DNA of 64,000 nucleotides from Vibrio celticus (GCF_024347335.1 NZ_AP025463.1:1054001-1118000), one strand, 5' to 3'. Positions 1-9,146 are shown, counted from the first letter of the stretch. Numbers and translations: made by a program. The notes: generated from the sequence alone by a model not told the origin.

Positions 1-943
1 TGCATCCCATGATGTTGGTGGTAATGACGGGTGTTCCCACGGCCATCGCTTCTTTTAAAACCAGTGGCCCTGTATCCACACACCCGGTTTCGGAAAAACA
101 GAAGGGCGCGATTAGGCTGTCATAGTTCGATAGTTTCTCTTTCACCCACTCGTGAGGTTTCGCGCCAAGAAAGGTCACGTTTCGAGCAAGTCCTTTTTCT
201 TTGACCTGCAATTTTAATTGTTGCTCTAAATCGCCAGTACCGATGATATCGAGATGAATGTCGAGAGGTTCGGCAATCGGTGCCAATGCATCAATAAGAT
301 GGTGGATACCTTTTTGCTCCACTAATCGACCAAGAAAAACAAAGCGAAGTTGCTTCGTTTCGGTTTTGGGGGTGAGTTGGAATTGTTTGGTATTCACTCC
401 GCAGTGCAGGAGCTTAATGTTTCCCTTAGCCATGGTGTTGAAATCAGTGAGCATGTCTTTGCACACTGCGACCACAAAATCACTCGAAGAAATTTTCTGC
501 TCAATGTCATAAGCGAATTCGTAAACATCATGACCGTGAGCCACGAATGAACAGGTGATGTTCAACAGTTTTGCCGCGACGATGGCGTGAGCTGTGGTGT
601 GCTGACAGAAATGCGCATGAACGTGTTCGACGTCATTTTCCGCGAGTTGCAGCGCCAGTTTGAATCCATAAGCAAACAATGACTTTTTAGGCATACTGGT
701 TTGCTTGGAAACAAAGGATATCGCCCTGACAAAGCCAAACCAATTGATGTTTGTGACCTTACCAATTCGAACATCTCGACCAATTTTAACAATGTCATAG
801 TCAAATGACTTTTCACTCTCTTCTATCTCAAATGCCATCACGCAAACATCGTGTCCACAAGCTTTCACCGAGTCGACTTCTGTTTGGATGAAGGTCTCAC
901 TGAGTACAGGATAAGTTGGTGCTATAAATGCTACTTTCTTCAT
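1..943 (-). CDS. GT4-family glycosyltransferase, 3' end cut by window
   Basis: The frame is open from an ATG at 943 to the window edge, giving about 314 residues without a stop. The start reads MKKVAFIAPTYPVLSETFIQ, typical of GT-B glycosyltransferases that move a sugar from a nucleotide donor onto a lipid-linked or exopolysaccharide acceptor in the cytoplasm. Near the middle HVHAHFCQH and VAHGHDVYE are seen, and FLGRLVEQKGIHHLIDAL starts the C-terminal donor-binding half. Near the edge, KEAMAVGTPVITT matches the region after the GT4 EX7E motif. The C-terminus lies outside the window. It is divergent from the GT2 gene at 1239, so both probably belong to a surface-polysaccharide locus. Acceptor and sugar cannot be told from sequence. 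Confidence 0.85.
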   Translation of the reverse strand, partial: MKKVAFIAPTYPVLSETFIQTEVDSVKACGHDVCVMAFEIEESEKSFDYDIVKIGRDVRIGKVTNINWFGFVRAISFVSKQTSMPKKSLFAYGFKLALQLAENDVEHVHAHFCQHTTAHAIVAAKLLNITCSFVAHGHDVYEFAYDIEQKISSSDFVVAVCKDMLTDFNTMAKGNIKLLHCGVNTKQFQLTPKTETKQLRFVFLGRLVEQKGIHHLIDALAPIAEPLDIHLDIIGTGDLEQQLKLQVKEKGLARNVTFLGAKPHEWVKEKLSNYDSLIAPFCFSETGCVDTGPLVLKEAMAVGTPVITTNIMGC

Positions 944-1238
944 TTTATGCTCCTTTGACTAATGCTATTAAAGTCAAATAAGCAAAATACGAACCAAGAT
1001 AAAATCGTAGTTTTGGAGGGCTTTTCGATGGTTTTCCGAAGGTTATCCCCCAAGAAGTCGCTCATTTTCTCAAATTGATAATCAAATTGGAGTTTTGACG
1101 CTCATGTCTGATCACCCTGTTCGTCATTTTGAGAGTGTCTGCGTAGGCTACTGATCTAAAAGTGATTTCATAGCAATACATTCTCGGCATAGAACATGCA
1201 ACGTCAGCCATATAACGTATAATTATGAGGGCGTCATT

Positions 1239-2165
1239 ATGGCTAAAGTAAGTGTTGTTATTCCTACCTACAATTGTTTGGATTACCTGCCGAAGGCGAT
1301 TGGCAGCGTACTGAAGCAGACACATCAAGACGTGGAGTTGATCATTATTGACGACAACAGCAACGATGGAACGTCGACGTATCTCGCGTCAATCCATGAT
1401 GAACGCATCATTAAATTATCCACTTTGGGTGTTGGCGCGCCTCAAGCGAGAAACCTAGGGATTGAAAAGGCGACTGGTGAATACATCGCTTTTTTAGACG
1501 CGGACGACTTCTGGTTTCCAGAAAAAATTGAGCGCCAACTCGAATTTCATCAACGATACCCAGATCTCGCGATGAGCTTTACTAACTACGAACATCTTAC
1601 TGAAGATTACCAAGTGATAGTCGACTGCTTTAGTTACTGGTCGCAGTTTCAAGACCAAGATGAAGCGTTTATTAATATAGAAAACCCATTAGAGTTCATC
1701 ATTGAAAACAATGTGATTGGAACATCAACGGTGATGGTGAAAGCGGATGTGTTTTCTCAAACAGACAGTTTCAATGCTGACATTAAGTATGGGGAAGATT
1801 GGGAACTGTGGCTTCGAATGAGTGAAAGTCATCAGATCGGTGTGTTGAACTCCGTGCAGGTTGGTTACTTGATGAGAGCGAGTTCCGTTACCCAAACTGA
1901 AAGTCTTAAATTGAGAAATTTGCAGTCTATCGAAACCATTCTTCAACGTTACCAAGATGACGGTCTGAGATGGAACTTACGGACGTCCAGTTTCAAAATT
2001 GCAAAGGCACGAATACTAGAAGGTTACGCCGACTATTACAGAGGCTTACAACAGAACCGACGGGCCATGTCTTATAGCATCCGCTCGTTAGCGTTGGCTC
2101 CTCAAAAAAGAACCTTACGACATCTTCTTGGGGACTGTAAAAGTTTCCTGATGCCTGCATTGTAA
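1239..2165 (+). CDS. GT2-family glycosyltransferase
   Basis: This 308-residue GT-A type glycosyltransferase opens with SVVIPTYN at residues 5-12. It has the nucleotide-binding IIIDDNSNDGT near 35-45 and the metal-binding DADD at 87-90, so the catalytic DXD core is intact. GEDWELWLRM near residue 186 corresponds to the ED motif holding the likely catalytic base. No membrane segment is visible, so it is probably cytoplasmic and membrane-associated. A GAGGG stretch sits about 8 bases before the ATG. The flippase gene starts 7 bases after its stop, which indicates co-transcription and a role in building a repeat unit for export. Sugar specificity is unknown. Confidence 0.88.
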   Translation: MAKVSVVIPTYNCLDYLPKAIGSVLKQTHQDVELIIIDDNSNDGTSTYLASIHDERIIKLSTLGVGAPQARNLGIEKATGEYIAFLDADDFWFPEKIERQLEFHQRYPDLAMSFTNYEHLTEDYQVIVDCFSYWSQFQDQDEAFINIENPLEFIIENNVIGTSTVMVKADVFSQTDSFNADIKYGEDWELWLRMSESHQIGVLNSVQVGYLMRASSVTQTESLKLRNLQSIETILQRYQDDGLRWNLRTSSFKIAKARILEGYADYYRGLQQNRRAMSYSIRSLALAPQKRTLRHLLGDCKSFLMPAL

Positions 2166-2172
2166 GGAATAG

Positions 2173-3618
2173 GTGACTTCTATGGGTTCATTAAAACAGT
2201 CGGCCTATTACGCCATCGGCATCGTGATGATGAAAGGGATCTCGCTCGTGATGATCCCCTATATCACCCATAAGATGACGTTGGCTGAATACGGTTCTTT
2301 AGAAGCCATCGTCTTGTTGGCTGACATCGGGACGATCCTATTTAGCTTTGGGATTGTTGAGGCAATGTACCGGTATGTGGGTGTCGTCGAGGGTGATGAA
2401 AAGCTAAAGCTGGTCTCGAACTGTTTCACGTTAAGTGTTTTGGTGTGTGTGCTAGGGGGCGCTTTAATTGCGCTCAGTATGCCGTTATTAATATTCATGC
2501 TGCCCGTAGAGTTTCAGCCGTACCAAATTCTCCTTCTCCTTATCCCTGTCATGCTCGACGGAGCGATCTCTATTCCGCTTACCTTAATGCGAATGAATGC
2601 GATGGCGAAACGTTTTTGCTTGCTCAATGTCTTCAAAGCTGGCGTTCAAGCCTCGATGACTTTTGCGCTGCTTGAGACTGGATATGGGATTGATGGCGTG
2701 TTGATCTCAGCGGCGGTATCTAGCGTGTTACTCATGGTTTGTTTAGTGCGTTATCAGTGGCAAGAGATGGGAACTTTTGGCTGCTTCAAATACTCAGCAA
2801 AGATCTTAAAGTTTGGACTGCCTGCTTTGATGGGTGGTGCGTCAATGTACATGATCACAGGGTTAGATCGTTGGGTGATGGCGAGCTTTGTTGGGGTGGA
2901 AGAACTGGCGATGTATGCGGTCAGTGGCAAGTTTGCGTTGCTTCTGGGTTTGCTACTGCAGCCTTATGCTCTGTGGTGGTTTCCAAACCGTGTCGCTATG
3001 CTTCAACAACCGGGAGGTAGTAAAAAGTGTGCTGATAGTGCCTTAGTCGGAGTGAATTTCGCGATTGTTTTGGGCTCTTTGATGATTCTAACGGTGCCCG
3101 GTTTTATCTCTTTAATTTTGCCAAGCAGTTATCAATATGCAGGGACTCTTGTTGTCGCTTTGCTTGCCATCAGCGTTATCAAAAACGCAGGTGATTATCT
3201 TAACCTTGGTTGTTTCAGTGGCGATTCGAGTCAATCGCAAATGTGGGTTCAAGGAGGGTGCGCGATACTGGCTGCCATTGGTTATTTTACAGTGACACCG
3301 ATATTTGGCGTGGGGGGCGTTATCTTCGTTCTTTGCGGCACTTATACCTTAAGGTTGTTGCTCCTATATTTTGTCAGTCAATCGATGGAATATTTACCGT
3401 ATCAACACAGTAAGTGGTTAACCGCAGTCAGTATCGCTGTTGTGGCTATCGCTTGTGACCGACTTCTTGGCTTGGTATTCGCTCATGTTCATGACTTTGT
3501 TTTAGGTGTCTGTGTTGCACTAATAACGCTGGTGGCCTTTGTTAAATATTCGGTCATCGTTATTCCTCAAACTCTGCTTGATAAATTGACACTCGGCAAG
3601 CATTCACATGTTGGCTAA
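2173..3618 (+). CDS. Wzx-like polysaccharide flippase (MATE/MOP superfamily)
   Basis: The 481-residue product is almost entirely hydrophobic with about 12-14 predicted membrane helices. The N-terminal block SAYYAIGIVMMKGISLVMIP is typical of lipopolysaccharide-repeat flippases of the polysaccharide transport family. It would move undecaprenyl-linked glycan units across the inner membrane. I took the GTG at 2173 because AAGGA lies just upstream; an ATG at 2182 is an alternative with longer spacing. It follows the GT2 gene by 7 bases. The pairing of glycosyltransferases and flippase supports an O-antigen or exopolysaccharide role. No polymerase or ligase is visible in the window. Confidence 0.82.
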   Translation: MTSMGSLKQSAYYAIGIVMMKGISLVMIPYITHKMTLAEYGSLEAIVLLADIGTILFSFGIVEAMYRYVGVVEGDEKLKLVSNCFTLSVLVCVLGGALIALSMPLLIFMLPVEFQPYQILLLLIPVMLDGAISIPLTLMRMNAMAKRFCLLNVFKAGVQASMTFALLETGYGIDGVLISAAVSSVLLMVCLVRYQWQEMGTFGCFKYSAKILKFGLPALMGGASMYMITGLDRWVMASFVGVEELAMYAVSGKFALLLGLLLQPYALWWFPNRVAMLQQPGGSKKCADSALVGVNFAIVLGSLMILTVPGFISLILPSSYQYAGTLVVALLAISVIKNAGDYLNLGCFSGDSSQSQMWVQGGCAILAAIGYFTVTPIFGVGGVIFVLCGTYTLRLLLLYFVSQSMEYLPYQHSKWLTAVSIAVVAIACDRLLGLVFAHVHDFVLGVCVALITLVAFVKYSVIVIPQTLLDKLTLGKHSHVG

Positions 3619-3751
3619 ACCACATCATTCAGGCCATGAAGAGCTTCATTAAGCAAATCAAAATTCAAATAGTCATAATAAAACGCTGTTCATAATGATT
3701 TGGATTAGATAGTATTTATAAATTCAATGAATGCTAACTATGGAAAGATAT

Positions 3752-4081
3752 ATGAATAAGTGGATGCTCCTCTCAATGCTTTCAGCGGCCTCATACAGCG
3801 CCTCTGATTTTTCAAGTGAGGGTATTACTGCTCCCGACTTCAATTCACCGGATTTTAAGCCACCTGAAGTTTCTCAACAGGAACAACACAACATCGTTTG
3901 TGAAAGCGTAGTCTGCAATTCAACATCTGCACGTCAGCCCGTTCCTGTTGTTGGTGAAGTGCCCGATAGGGAGCCTAACCAAACCATCGAAACCCTTGCG
4001 AGTGCTATCTATATTGTCGGTGAAATTGGCGTCGCGGAAAATTTGTCTACGCCAGAATATGAGAAATTTTTTAAGAACTAA
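3752..4081 (+). CDS. small exported protein of unknown function
   Basis: I do not recognise the family. I start at the ATG at 3752 because GGAAAG lies just upstream and the product then opens as a signal peptide (MNKWMLLSMLSAASYSASD). The same frame is open from 3731. The 109-residue protein has a proline-rich linker with repeated short phrases (APDFNSPDFKPPEV near 28-41), then two cysteines in IVCESVVCNS that could form a disulfide in the periplasm. It ends with a short helical segment. It lies 133 bases after the flippase, so it may or may not share that transcript. Confidence 0.5.
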   Translation: MNKWMLLSMLSAASYSASDFSSEGITAPDFNSPDFKPPEVSQQEQHNIVCESVVCNSTSARQPVPVVGEVPDREPNQTIETLASAIYIVGEIGVAENLSTPEYEKFFKN

Positions 4082-4211
4082 TTAGCACGGTGCGCCAGAG
4101 AATGGTTACTGCTTTCAAATGTTGCTACCAAAGATATTAAATGCTGTTATAAAAGGTAAAGTCTCGTTCAACGATTCAATCACCGCGGCATCTGGCAATT
4201 AGGAAGCACCA

Positions 4212-4826
4212 ATGGAAATCTGGAAGTTACTGCTGTTCATCCCCGCTTGTTTTGCGCTCAACATGACACCGGGCCCAAACAATTTGTTATCAATGAACAA
4301 CGCCCGTTGTTATGGGTTTCAGGTCGCCTTTGTAGCGGGCTTGGGAAGAATCCTCGCTTTTTCTGGCATGATTGCTTTGGCTGCATCCGGCTTAGCAGTT
4401 GTGCTTTACACCTCTGAAACGTTGTTTTTCCTTATCAAGGTATTTGGCGCGATGTATCTGTTGTGGCTCGCGTTCAACCTATGGCGCTCACAAGCCAGCC
4501 CGGTCGCGGATATCGAGCGAAATAAGAACTGGTTTGGTCTGGTTAAACAAGAGTTTGCACTCGCGGCGGGCAATCCAAAAGCGATACTCATTTTTACTGC
4601 ATTCCTTCCTCAATTTGTCGATGTTTCAGCGAACGTAAATACTCAATTCTTTGTTTTAGGAAGCACGTTTCTTGTATTAGAAATGCTCGCGATTTCTATC
4701 TATGCGGCCTTTGGTTTATATCTACGAAATTGGTTTTCAAAACCTCAAATGGCCAAGCGCTTTAATAAAGCATGTTCTGTGTTTCTTGCCTTATCTGGTG
4801 CGAATTTGTTAGTGAGCCGTCAGTAG
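4212..4826 (+). CDS. LysE/RhtB-family amino-acid exporter
   Basis: The 204-residue protein has about six membrane helices and the family N-terminal signature with MTPGPNN near residues 18-24, seen in LysE/RhtB/threonine exporters. GNPKAILIFTAFLPQF near residue 120 matches the second conserved loop. It is expected to export an amino acid or homoserine-like compound from the cytoplasm by proton antiport; the substrate is not predictable. AGGAAG precedes the ATG. A second, distinct LysE-family gene lies at 22706. No regulator is adjacent. Confidence 0.85.
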   Translation: MEIWKLLLFIPACFALNMTPGPNNLLSMNNARCYGFQVAFVAGLGRILAFSGMIALAASGLAVVLYTSETLFFLIKVFGAMYLLWLAFNLWRSQASPVADIERNKNWFGLVKQEFALAAGNPKAILIFTAFLPQFVDVSANVNTQFFVLGSTFLVLEMLAISIYAAFGLYLRNWFSKPQMAKRFNKACSVFLALSGANLLVSRQ

Positions 4827-4874
4827 TTCTCATTTTGCTTTTTAGTTTATAGTTAATCTATTTAAGGTCGATGT

Positions 4875-5309
4875 ATGAATGTTGTTTGTGCGGAAAAACA
4901 AGAACTGGCTCATATCTACCAGCTTGAACATGCTTTATTTGGCGATCACGCCTATCCGTTGTTTTTCTTTCGTCAGGCATTTGATTGCTGGGGGAAGGGC
5001 TTGTTGGTGGCGAAACAGGATTCGGAGGTTGCGGGCTACGTGTTAATGACGCCAACCGACAAACAACAAGAGTATTGGGTTTTGTCACTGGCTGTTAATA
5101 CTGCTTACCGAGGCATGGGGATTGGCCGTTCATTGATGCAACAGGCGATAGAAACATTGTCACAAGATTCCAAGCTGTTGCTTACTGTTGACCCAAACAA
5201 CAGCTCGGCTTGTGAGTTGTACTTGTCGATGGGTTTCGTGACCATCAAAGAAGAGAGCAATTATTTTGGTGACGATGAGCCTCGTTTGGTCATGCAGCTC
5301 ATCGTCTAG
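4875..5309 (+). CDS. GNAT-family N-acetyltransferase (RimI-like)
   Basis: The 144-residue protein carries the acetyl-CoA-binding loop YRGMGIGRSLMQQAIE near residues 78-93 (R/Q-X-X-G-X-G/A pattern) and the C-terminal ACELYLSMGFV beta strand of the GNAT fold. Its layout resembles RimI-type ribosomal-protein alanine acetyltransferases, but the substrate is not established. AAGG lies 7 bases before the ATG at 4875, which decides the start over the overlapping ATG at 4871. It is a stand-alone gene. Confidence 0.8.
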   Translation: MNVVCAEKQELAHIYQLEHALFGDHAYPLFFFRQAFDCWGKGLLVAKQDSEVAGYVLMTPTDKQQEYWVLSLAVNTAYRGMGIGRSLMQQAIETLSQDSKLLLTVDPNNSSACELYLSMGFVTIKEESNYFGDDEPRLVMQLIV

Positions 5310-5351
5310 TTTCCGTTTCATTGTGTCTATCTAGGGGCAGGCATCACGCGC

Positions 5352-5819
5352 TTAGGTCAACATCACGATACCGTGCATTAACACCACGCTAGAGGTCAGT
5401 CGGGTTCGCATATCAAAATAGCCATCGGGGCCTTCACTTTGGTTCTCTTCTCTCATTGACCTCTCCGCTCGCCAAACCGCAATGTAGCCTAAGATCAGAA
5501 TCACTGTGGTGAGGAACTCTTGCTGCTCACCGAGTAGCACGGCTAGCCACGCTGCCAGCACAATAACATTGCTTAGAATCAGAGCCTTGTTGCTGGATTG
5601 GCTTTCGAAGTTCTCTATCCCATTGCCCCACAAAATGCCCGACAAAAAGCTCAAGATAACCACGCTGTAGGTGATGAAGAGTGTTTCGCCGCTCAAGCTA
5701 AAGAATTGGCTGTCGGTGAGTGACAACAGTAGACCGAACAAAAAGGGAATTAAACCCATATAACCGAGCTTGGCCATGGTGTTTCGTGTTTGAGTTGTCT
5801 CCAAGTAATCTGACCTCAT
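5352..5819 (-). CDS. DUF3429-like inner-membrane protein
   Basis: The 155-residue protein has four or five hydrophobic segments, beginning with LGYMGLIPFLFGLLLSL, and reads as a DUF3429-type membrane protein of unknown function. Its ATG overlaps the TGA of the upstream glutathione peroxidase gene by four bases (ATGA), so the two are translationally coupled. GLIPF and SGILWGNGIE resemble the family signature as I remember it. It ends in a short basic/acidic tail. No catalytic residues can be named. Confidence 0.65.
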   Translation of the reverse strand: MRSDYLETTQTRNTMAKLGYMGLIPFLFGLLLSLTDSQFFSLSGETLFITYSVVILSFLSGILWGNGIENFESQSSNKALILSNVIVLAAWLAVLLGEQQEFLTTVILILGYIAVWRAERSMREENQSEGPDGYFDMRTRLTSSVVLMHGIVMLT

Positions 5820-6361
5820 AGCTGCTGCTCTATTGCATTTTTGAGGGTACTACTGGTTGGCGATGTAGAACTCGGGAAGGTTGCTATCACTTTGCCTTCT
5901 TTGCTGACCAAGAACTTGTAGAAATTCCATTTTGGTTTGATACCGGCTTGTTGTTGGATTTCGGCAAAGACTGGGTTTGCGTTTGGCCCTGAGAGTGAAG
6001 CGCGCGCCATCATCGGAAAAGTCACACCATAATCTAGGTAGCAGATTTTAGCGGATTGCTCCTCGCTTCCTCTGTCTTGGCGAAAATCATTACTTGGGAA
6101 ACCAACAACCGTGAACCCTTCATCTTTATACGTTTGGTGAAGCTGCTCAAGTTGTTCGAACTGAGGCGTGAAACCGCATTGGCTTGCCGTATTCACGATT
6201 AATAAAGTCTTGCCTTGAAACTCTTCACACAGCTCAATCTCTTCGTTTGAATTTAACAGCCTTTGTTTGCCGTTAAGTATCTCAGGGCAGCTCGCTGAAA
6301 AAGCGAATGAACTTGTTAGGCTCGTGATTAGGGCGGTGGAGCACAGCAGTGAATGTTTCAT
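5816..6361 (-). CDS. glutathione peroxidase-like thiol peroxidase, exported
   Basis: This 181-residue thioredoxin-fold peroxidase begins with a signal peptide (MKHSLLCSTALITSLTSSFA), placing it in the periplasm. The peroxidatic cysteine is C62 in NTASQCGFTP, and the catalytic Trp/Asn pair is present in PKWNFYKFLV near 143-152. The second motif reads GFPSNDFRQDRG, where classical enzymes have FPCNQFGGQEPG. The resolving cysteine and catalytic Gln are therefore replaced. It probably reduces hydroperoxides with an unidentified periplasmic thiol donor. It is coupled to the DUF3429-like gene downstream. Confidence 0.85.
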   Translation of the reverse strand: MKHSLLCSTALITSLTSSFAFSASCPEILNGKQRLLNSNEEIELCEEFQGKTLLIVNTASQCGFTPQFEQLEQLHQTYKDEGFTVVGFPSNDFRQDRGSEEQSAKICYLDYGVTFPMMARASLSGPNANPVFAEIQQQAGIKPKWNFYKFLVSKEGKVIATFPSSTSPTSSTLKNAIEQQL

Positions 6362-6458
6362 AAGTCTGACTCATTTTAGTTGGCGTAACTGTTATTACTG
6401 TTCAACGATTTGAAATGATCACTCTGCTAATCATTAACCGTCACTATTTATGAACGAA

Positions 6459-7781
6459 TCAAGTGTCATCGCTGATGAGATATGGAGCGACCAAACGACT
6501 TATGTTCACCCTTGCACCAAGGCGAGCGGCTAACAGATACATGCCACCGATTTTACGATGGAGGAATAGGGCGTCAGCTGGTGGCGTGTGCCAATACTCT
6601 TGCTCCATGCTCAAGATGGTGCCAGCTTCACGCAGTCGTTGAGCGAGTCCGCTGGCTTTAAAATCGTAGTCTTCGTCTACCAACATGGGTTCGCAGGCCA
6701 TAGTCACTAAGTTAAGAATGGCTTGGCGCTGCTCGGGCAGTATGGCTTCGCTAAAGAACCCAATCTGTTCGAGTGCTTGATTGAGCCCTGATTCGTCTTG
6801 ATTAACAACAGAGGTAAAGGCCAAACGATAGCCATCACTGAATCGGTCACTGTATTCACGGGTGGCACCGAAATCCAATAAGCCAATCTGTCGTGTTTGT
6901 TCTACATACAAGTAATTGGCGAAGTTAGGATCGGTTTGCACCATCTTGAGGTCAAACAGCTCTTTGAACATTAACTCGAGCAAGCTGTGCATCACAAAAT
7001 CTCGAGTACTTTGATCATAACCTTCAATTTGCTCTATCGAGATGCCCTCAATAAAGTCCATGGCGAGCACCGATTCTGATGAGATTTGCGTATGAATCTT
7101 AGGCACGACGAAGTGAGAGTGCTCTTTTAATGCATTTTGACAACGAGTCGCATACTCTGCCTCACGAGCATAGTCGGCTTCATCATGTAGTTGTTTTTTT
7201 GCCTCTTCTAACAAGCCTTTGTAATCGACTGACTTTGGTATCAACCCAACAATATTGAGCAATGTACCAACGTTATCCACATCACTGTCGATACTTTTTC
7301 GAATGCCAGGGTATTGGACTTTGACGGCGAGTTTGTCTCCCGCATCGCTATAGGCTTGGTGAACCTGGCCTATAGATGCGCTGGCAATAGGTTTAAAGTT
7401 GAAGGAAAGGAATTCGGCTTTCCAGTTGATGCCGAGTGAGCTTTCTAACACTTGGTTGAGCTGCTTTGTTGGCAGAGGATCTGCGTCTGAGCGCAGGCGA
7501 GAAAGAATGTCGGCTAATTCAGGTTCTAAGACATCGCCTGCATCCATTGATAGCATCTGCCCCAGTTTCATTGCTGCACCGCGCAGGTGTGCGAGTTGAT
7601 CGGTTAGACGAGCAATGTTTTGTGGCGTTAGCAGTAAGTCTTTTGCTTTGGGCCTGTTGCCTTGTGCTATTTGCTTGGTGCCTTCCGTTAGCACATTACC
7701 CGCGACCCTTGTTGCCAGCGAGGCAAACTTACTGAATCTAGAAATTCGATGAGTGGGAAGGTTTCTCTCTTTTGCCGACAT
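6459..7781 (-). CDS. ABC1/ADCK (UbiB-like) atypical kinase family protein
   Basis: The product is an AarF/ABC1 family protein of about 440 residues. KLGQ near residue 72 matches the family KxGQ motif. ASASIGQVH is the alanine-rich loop that replaces the usual P-loop, LAVKVQYPG holds the kinase lysine, and LLDFGATREY is the DFG-like metal site. Family members such as UbiB/COQ8 support quinone-lipid biosynthesis and act at membranes with an atypical ATPase activity. This copy is more like the short ADCK3/4-type than UbiB, as it lacks the C-terminal membrane helices. I prefer the ATG at 7781; an in-frame GTG at 7793 is possible. Confidence 0.85.
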   Translation of the reverse strand: MSAKERNLPTHRISRFSKFASLATRVAGNVLTEGTKQIAQGNRPKAKDLLLTPQNIARLTDQLAHLRGAAMKLGQMLSMDAGDVLEPELADILSRLRSDADPLPTKQLNQVLESSLGINWKAEFLSFNFKPIASASIGQVHQAYSDAGDKLAVKVQYPGIRKSIDSDVDNVGTLLNIVGLIPKSVDYKGLLEEAKKQLHDEADYAREAEYATRCQNALKEHSHFVVPKIHTQISSESVLAMDFIEGISIEQIEGYDQSTRDFVMHSLLELMFKELFDLKMVQTDPNFANYLYVEQTRQIGLLDFGATREYSDRFSDGYRLAFTSVVNQDESGLNQALEQIGFFSEAILPEQRQAILNLVTMACEPMLVDEDYDFKASGLAQRLREAGTILSMEQEYWHTPPADALFLHRKIGGMYLLAARLGARVNISRLVAPYLISDDT

Positions 7782-7900
7782 AAAGGTTCTCACTTAGTTA
7801 TCAAGAATCACTACAAAGTTCTATAAATCATTACCCAACCGAATGTTTTGTTGTGGTAACTTGTCTAGCGAAACAGTAAACAGAATTTAAAGGGCAAAAC

Positions 7901-7996
7901 ATGAAGTTTATTTGGTTAAAAGTCGCGGTTACCGTTTTAGTTTTTGCTGCGCTGTTTGGTGTGGTGTATTACAAAGTCGCGAGTGGTATGTCTTAA
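7901..7996 (+). CDS. 31-residue single-span membrane peptide
   Basis: This short frame opens with ATG preceded by AAAGGG at a good distance and ends at TAA. The peptide MKFIWLKVAVTVLVFAALFG plus an 11-residue tail (VVYYKVASGMS) has a positively charged start and one strongly hydrophobic span, the usual form of bacterial small membrane proteins. It sits alone between the divergent ABC1 gene and the convergent DCC gene. No family is recognised. The clear ribosome-binding site and codon-regular hydrophobic stretch are the only evidence that it is translated. Confidence 0.5.
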   Translation: MKFIWLKVAVTVLVFAALFGVVYYKVASGMS

Positions 7997-8003
7997 CCAA
8001 GCG

Positions 8004-8390
8004 CTATTTTGTGCAGCTGTTCCCATCGCAGCGCGACTTTCCGGTTAACCAGAAAGAGACTTTGTATCGGTTCTTGGCAAACCGAAGATAACACCAGTCG
8101 GCCACTGGCTTGAATATCGCCCAACGTAAAGGGGCGTATAGCCAACCTTTTCCTACTAAGCGCCACGCTTGGTAGGTCACGTCTAAACCTAGCAGCAGTT
8201 TTCCATTCTCATCCAGTGCATGCAAAACGGTGTTGGCTGCGTCGGCATCAATCTGAGGGTAGTCTGAAAAGGCTTCACTGTAGATATCGATGGTTTGAAT
8301 CTTATTCTCGACATCATGCTTTGCAAGTGCCGCTATCTCCTTTGCGCACAACGGGCATGTCCCATCGTAAAATATCGTTAATGAAGTCAT
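8004..8390 (-). CDS. DCC-family thiol-disulfide oxidoreductase-like protein (DUF393)
   Basis: The protein begins MTSLTIFYDGTCPLCAKEIA, with the CPLC dithiol and preceding D-G of the DCC family (thioredoxin-like fold, DUF393). I start at 8390 because AGGGA lies just upstream. The frame could extend to 8414 but that adds only non-conserved residues. It is 128 residues and probably cytoplasmic. Conserved W/R residues in YQAWRLVGKGWLYAPLR follow. Exact redox partner unknown. Its stop lies 7 bases from that of the small membrane peptide gene, which converges on it. Confidence 0.8.
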   Translation of the reverse strand: MTSLTIFYDGTCPLCAKEIAALAKHDVENKIQTIDIYSEAFSDYPQIDADAANTVLHALDENGKLLLGLDVTYQAWRLVGKGWLYAPLRWAIFKPVADWCYLRFAKNRYKVSFWLTGKSRCDGNSCTK

Positions 8391-8552
8391 TGCTTCCCTT
8401 ACTATTTTTACCAATTACAAACTATACGCAATCACCGATTAGGTGGATCATTTTGCTCAGTTATCCGACACTGTAATTGTGACGACTATTTTACAGTGCC
8501 ATCTCGAGGTAAAATCCGTTCCATGCAATTACATATTAAGAGTCGATCCCCA

Positions 8553-9110
8553 ATGACAACGAAATCAATGAGCCGCTTCATTATAGCCTTCATAACCCTA
8601 ATGCTAGGTGGTTGTGTTAGCTATAGCGTGACTGAACAAGAAATGACGAACTACCTACAAGATTCAGTGATGTTAGAGCAAGAAGTCGGTGTTCAAAACG
8701 TTATGTATGCGCAAGTCGCTGTCGATGACTTAGCGGTGCAAATTGGCCGAGCTGATGCCGAGCGTGTGTCTGTTCTGGCGAATACCAATGCACAAGTTCA
8801 GGTGTTTAACGTGCCGAACATGAGGTTGGATCTTGATATCGAGTTCAGTGCGATTCCTGAATACGACAAAGAGAGTGGCGAGATTTATTTGAAATCATTG
8901 CGTTTAGAGCGCTTTGAAGAAAAAGACAAACAGCTTTCTCCTGAGGTCGCCAAACTACTTAAGCCTGCCGTTTCTATGATTGGTTTTGCGTTGTCTCAGT
9001 CGCCAGTTTATAAACTGGACAGCAACAAGGTTCAAGAGTCATTGATCAAGTCATCGGAACCTAATCTAGTGATTAAAGACAACAAGTTGGTCATCGAGTT
9101 ATTCGATTAA
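8553..9110 (+). CDS. DUF1439 (YceB-like) lipoprotein
   Basis: The protein carries a lipoprotein signal ending in LMLGGC, so the mature form should be lipid-anchored and start at that Cys. The remainder (VSYSVTEQEMTNYLQDSV onward) has the alternating beta-strand pattern of YceB/DUF1439 proteins, a periplasm-facing lipid-binding-like fold of unknown role. Starts at 8553 (MTTKS) and 8568 (MSRFI) are both plausible; the upstream in-frame codons from 8496 would put too many residues before the signal. The gene is followed by a hairpin terminator at 9147. Confidence 0.72.
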   Translation: MTTKSMSRFIIAFITLMLGGCVSYSVTEQEMTNYLQDSVMLEQEVGVQNVMYAQVAVDDLAVQIGRADAERVSVLANTNAQVQVFNVPNMRLDLDIEFSAIPEYDKESGEIYLKSLRLERFEEKDKQLSPEVAKLLKPAVSMIGFALSQSPVYKLDSNKVQESLIKSSEPNLVIKDNKLVIELFD

Positions 9111-9146
9111 CCTTTCACGTTTAGCTTAGACTCAGATTTAAAACAC

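Noticed and set aside
944..1238. Possible gene in the 295-bp gap between the divergent glycosyltransferase genes
   Set aside because: The only frame (1062-1328, minus) overlaps the start of the GT2 gene and lacks any recognisable domain. It is more likely a promoter region.
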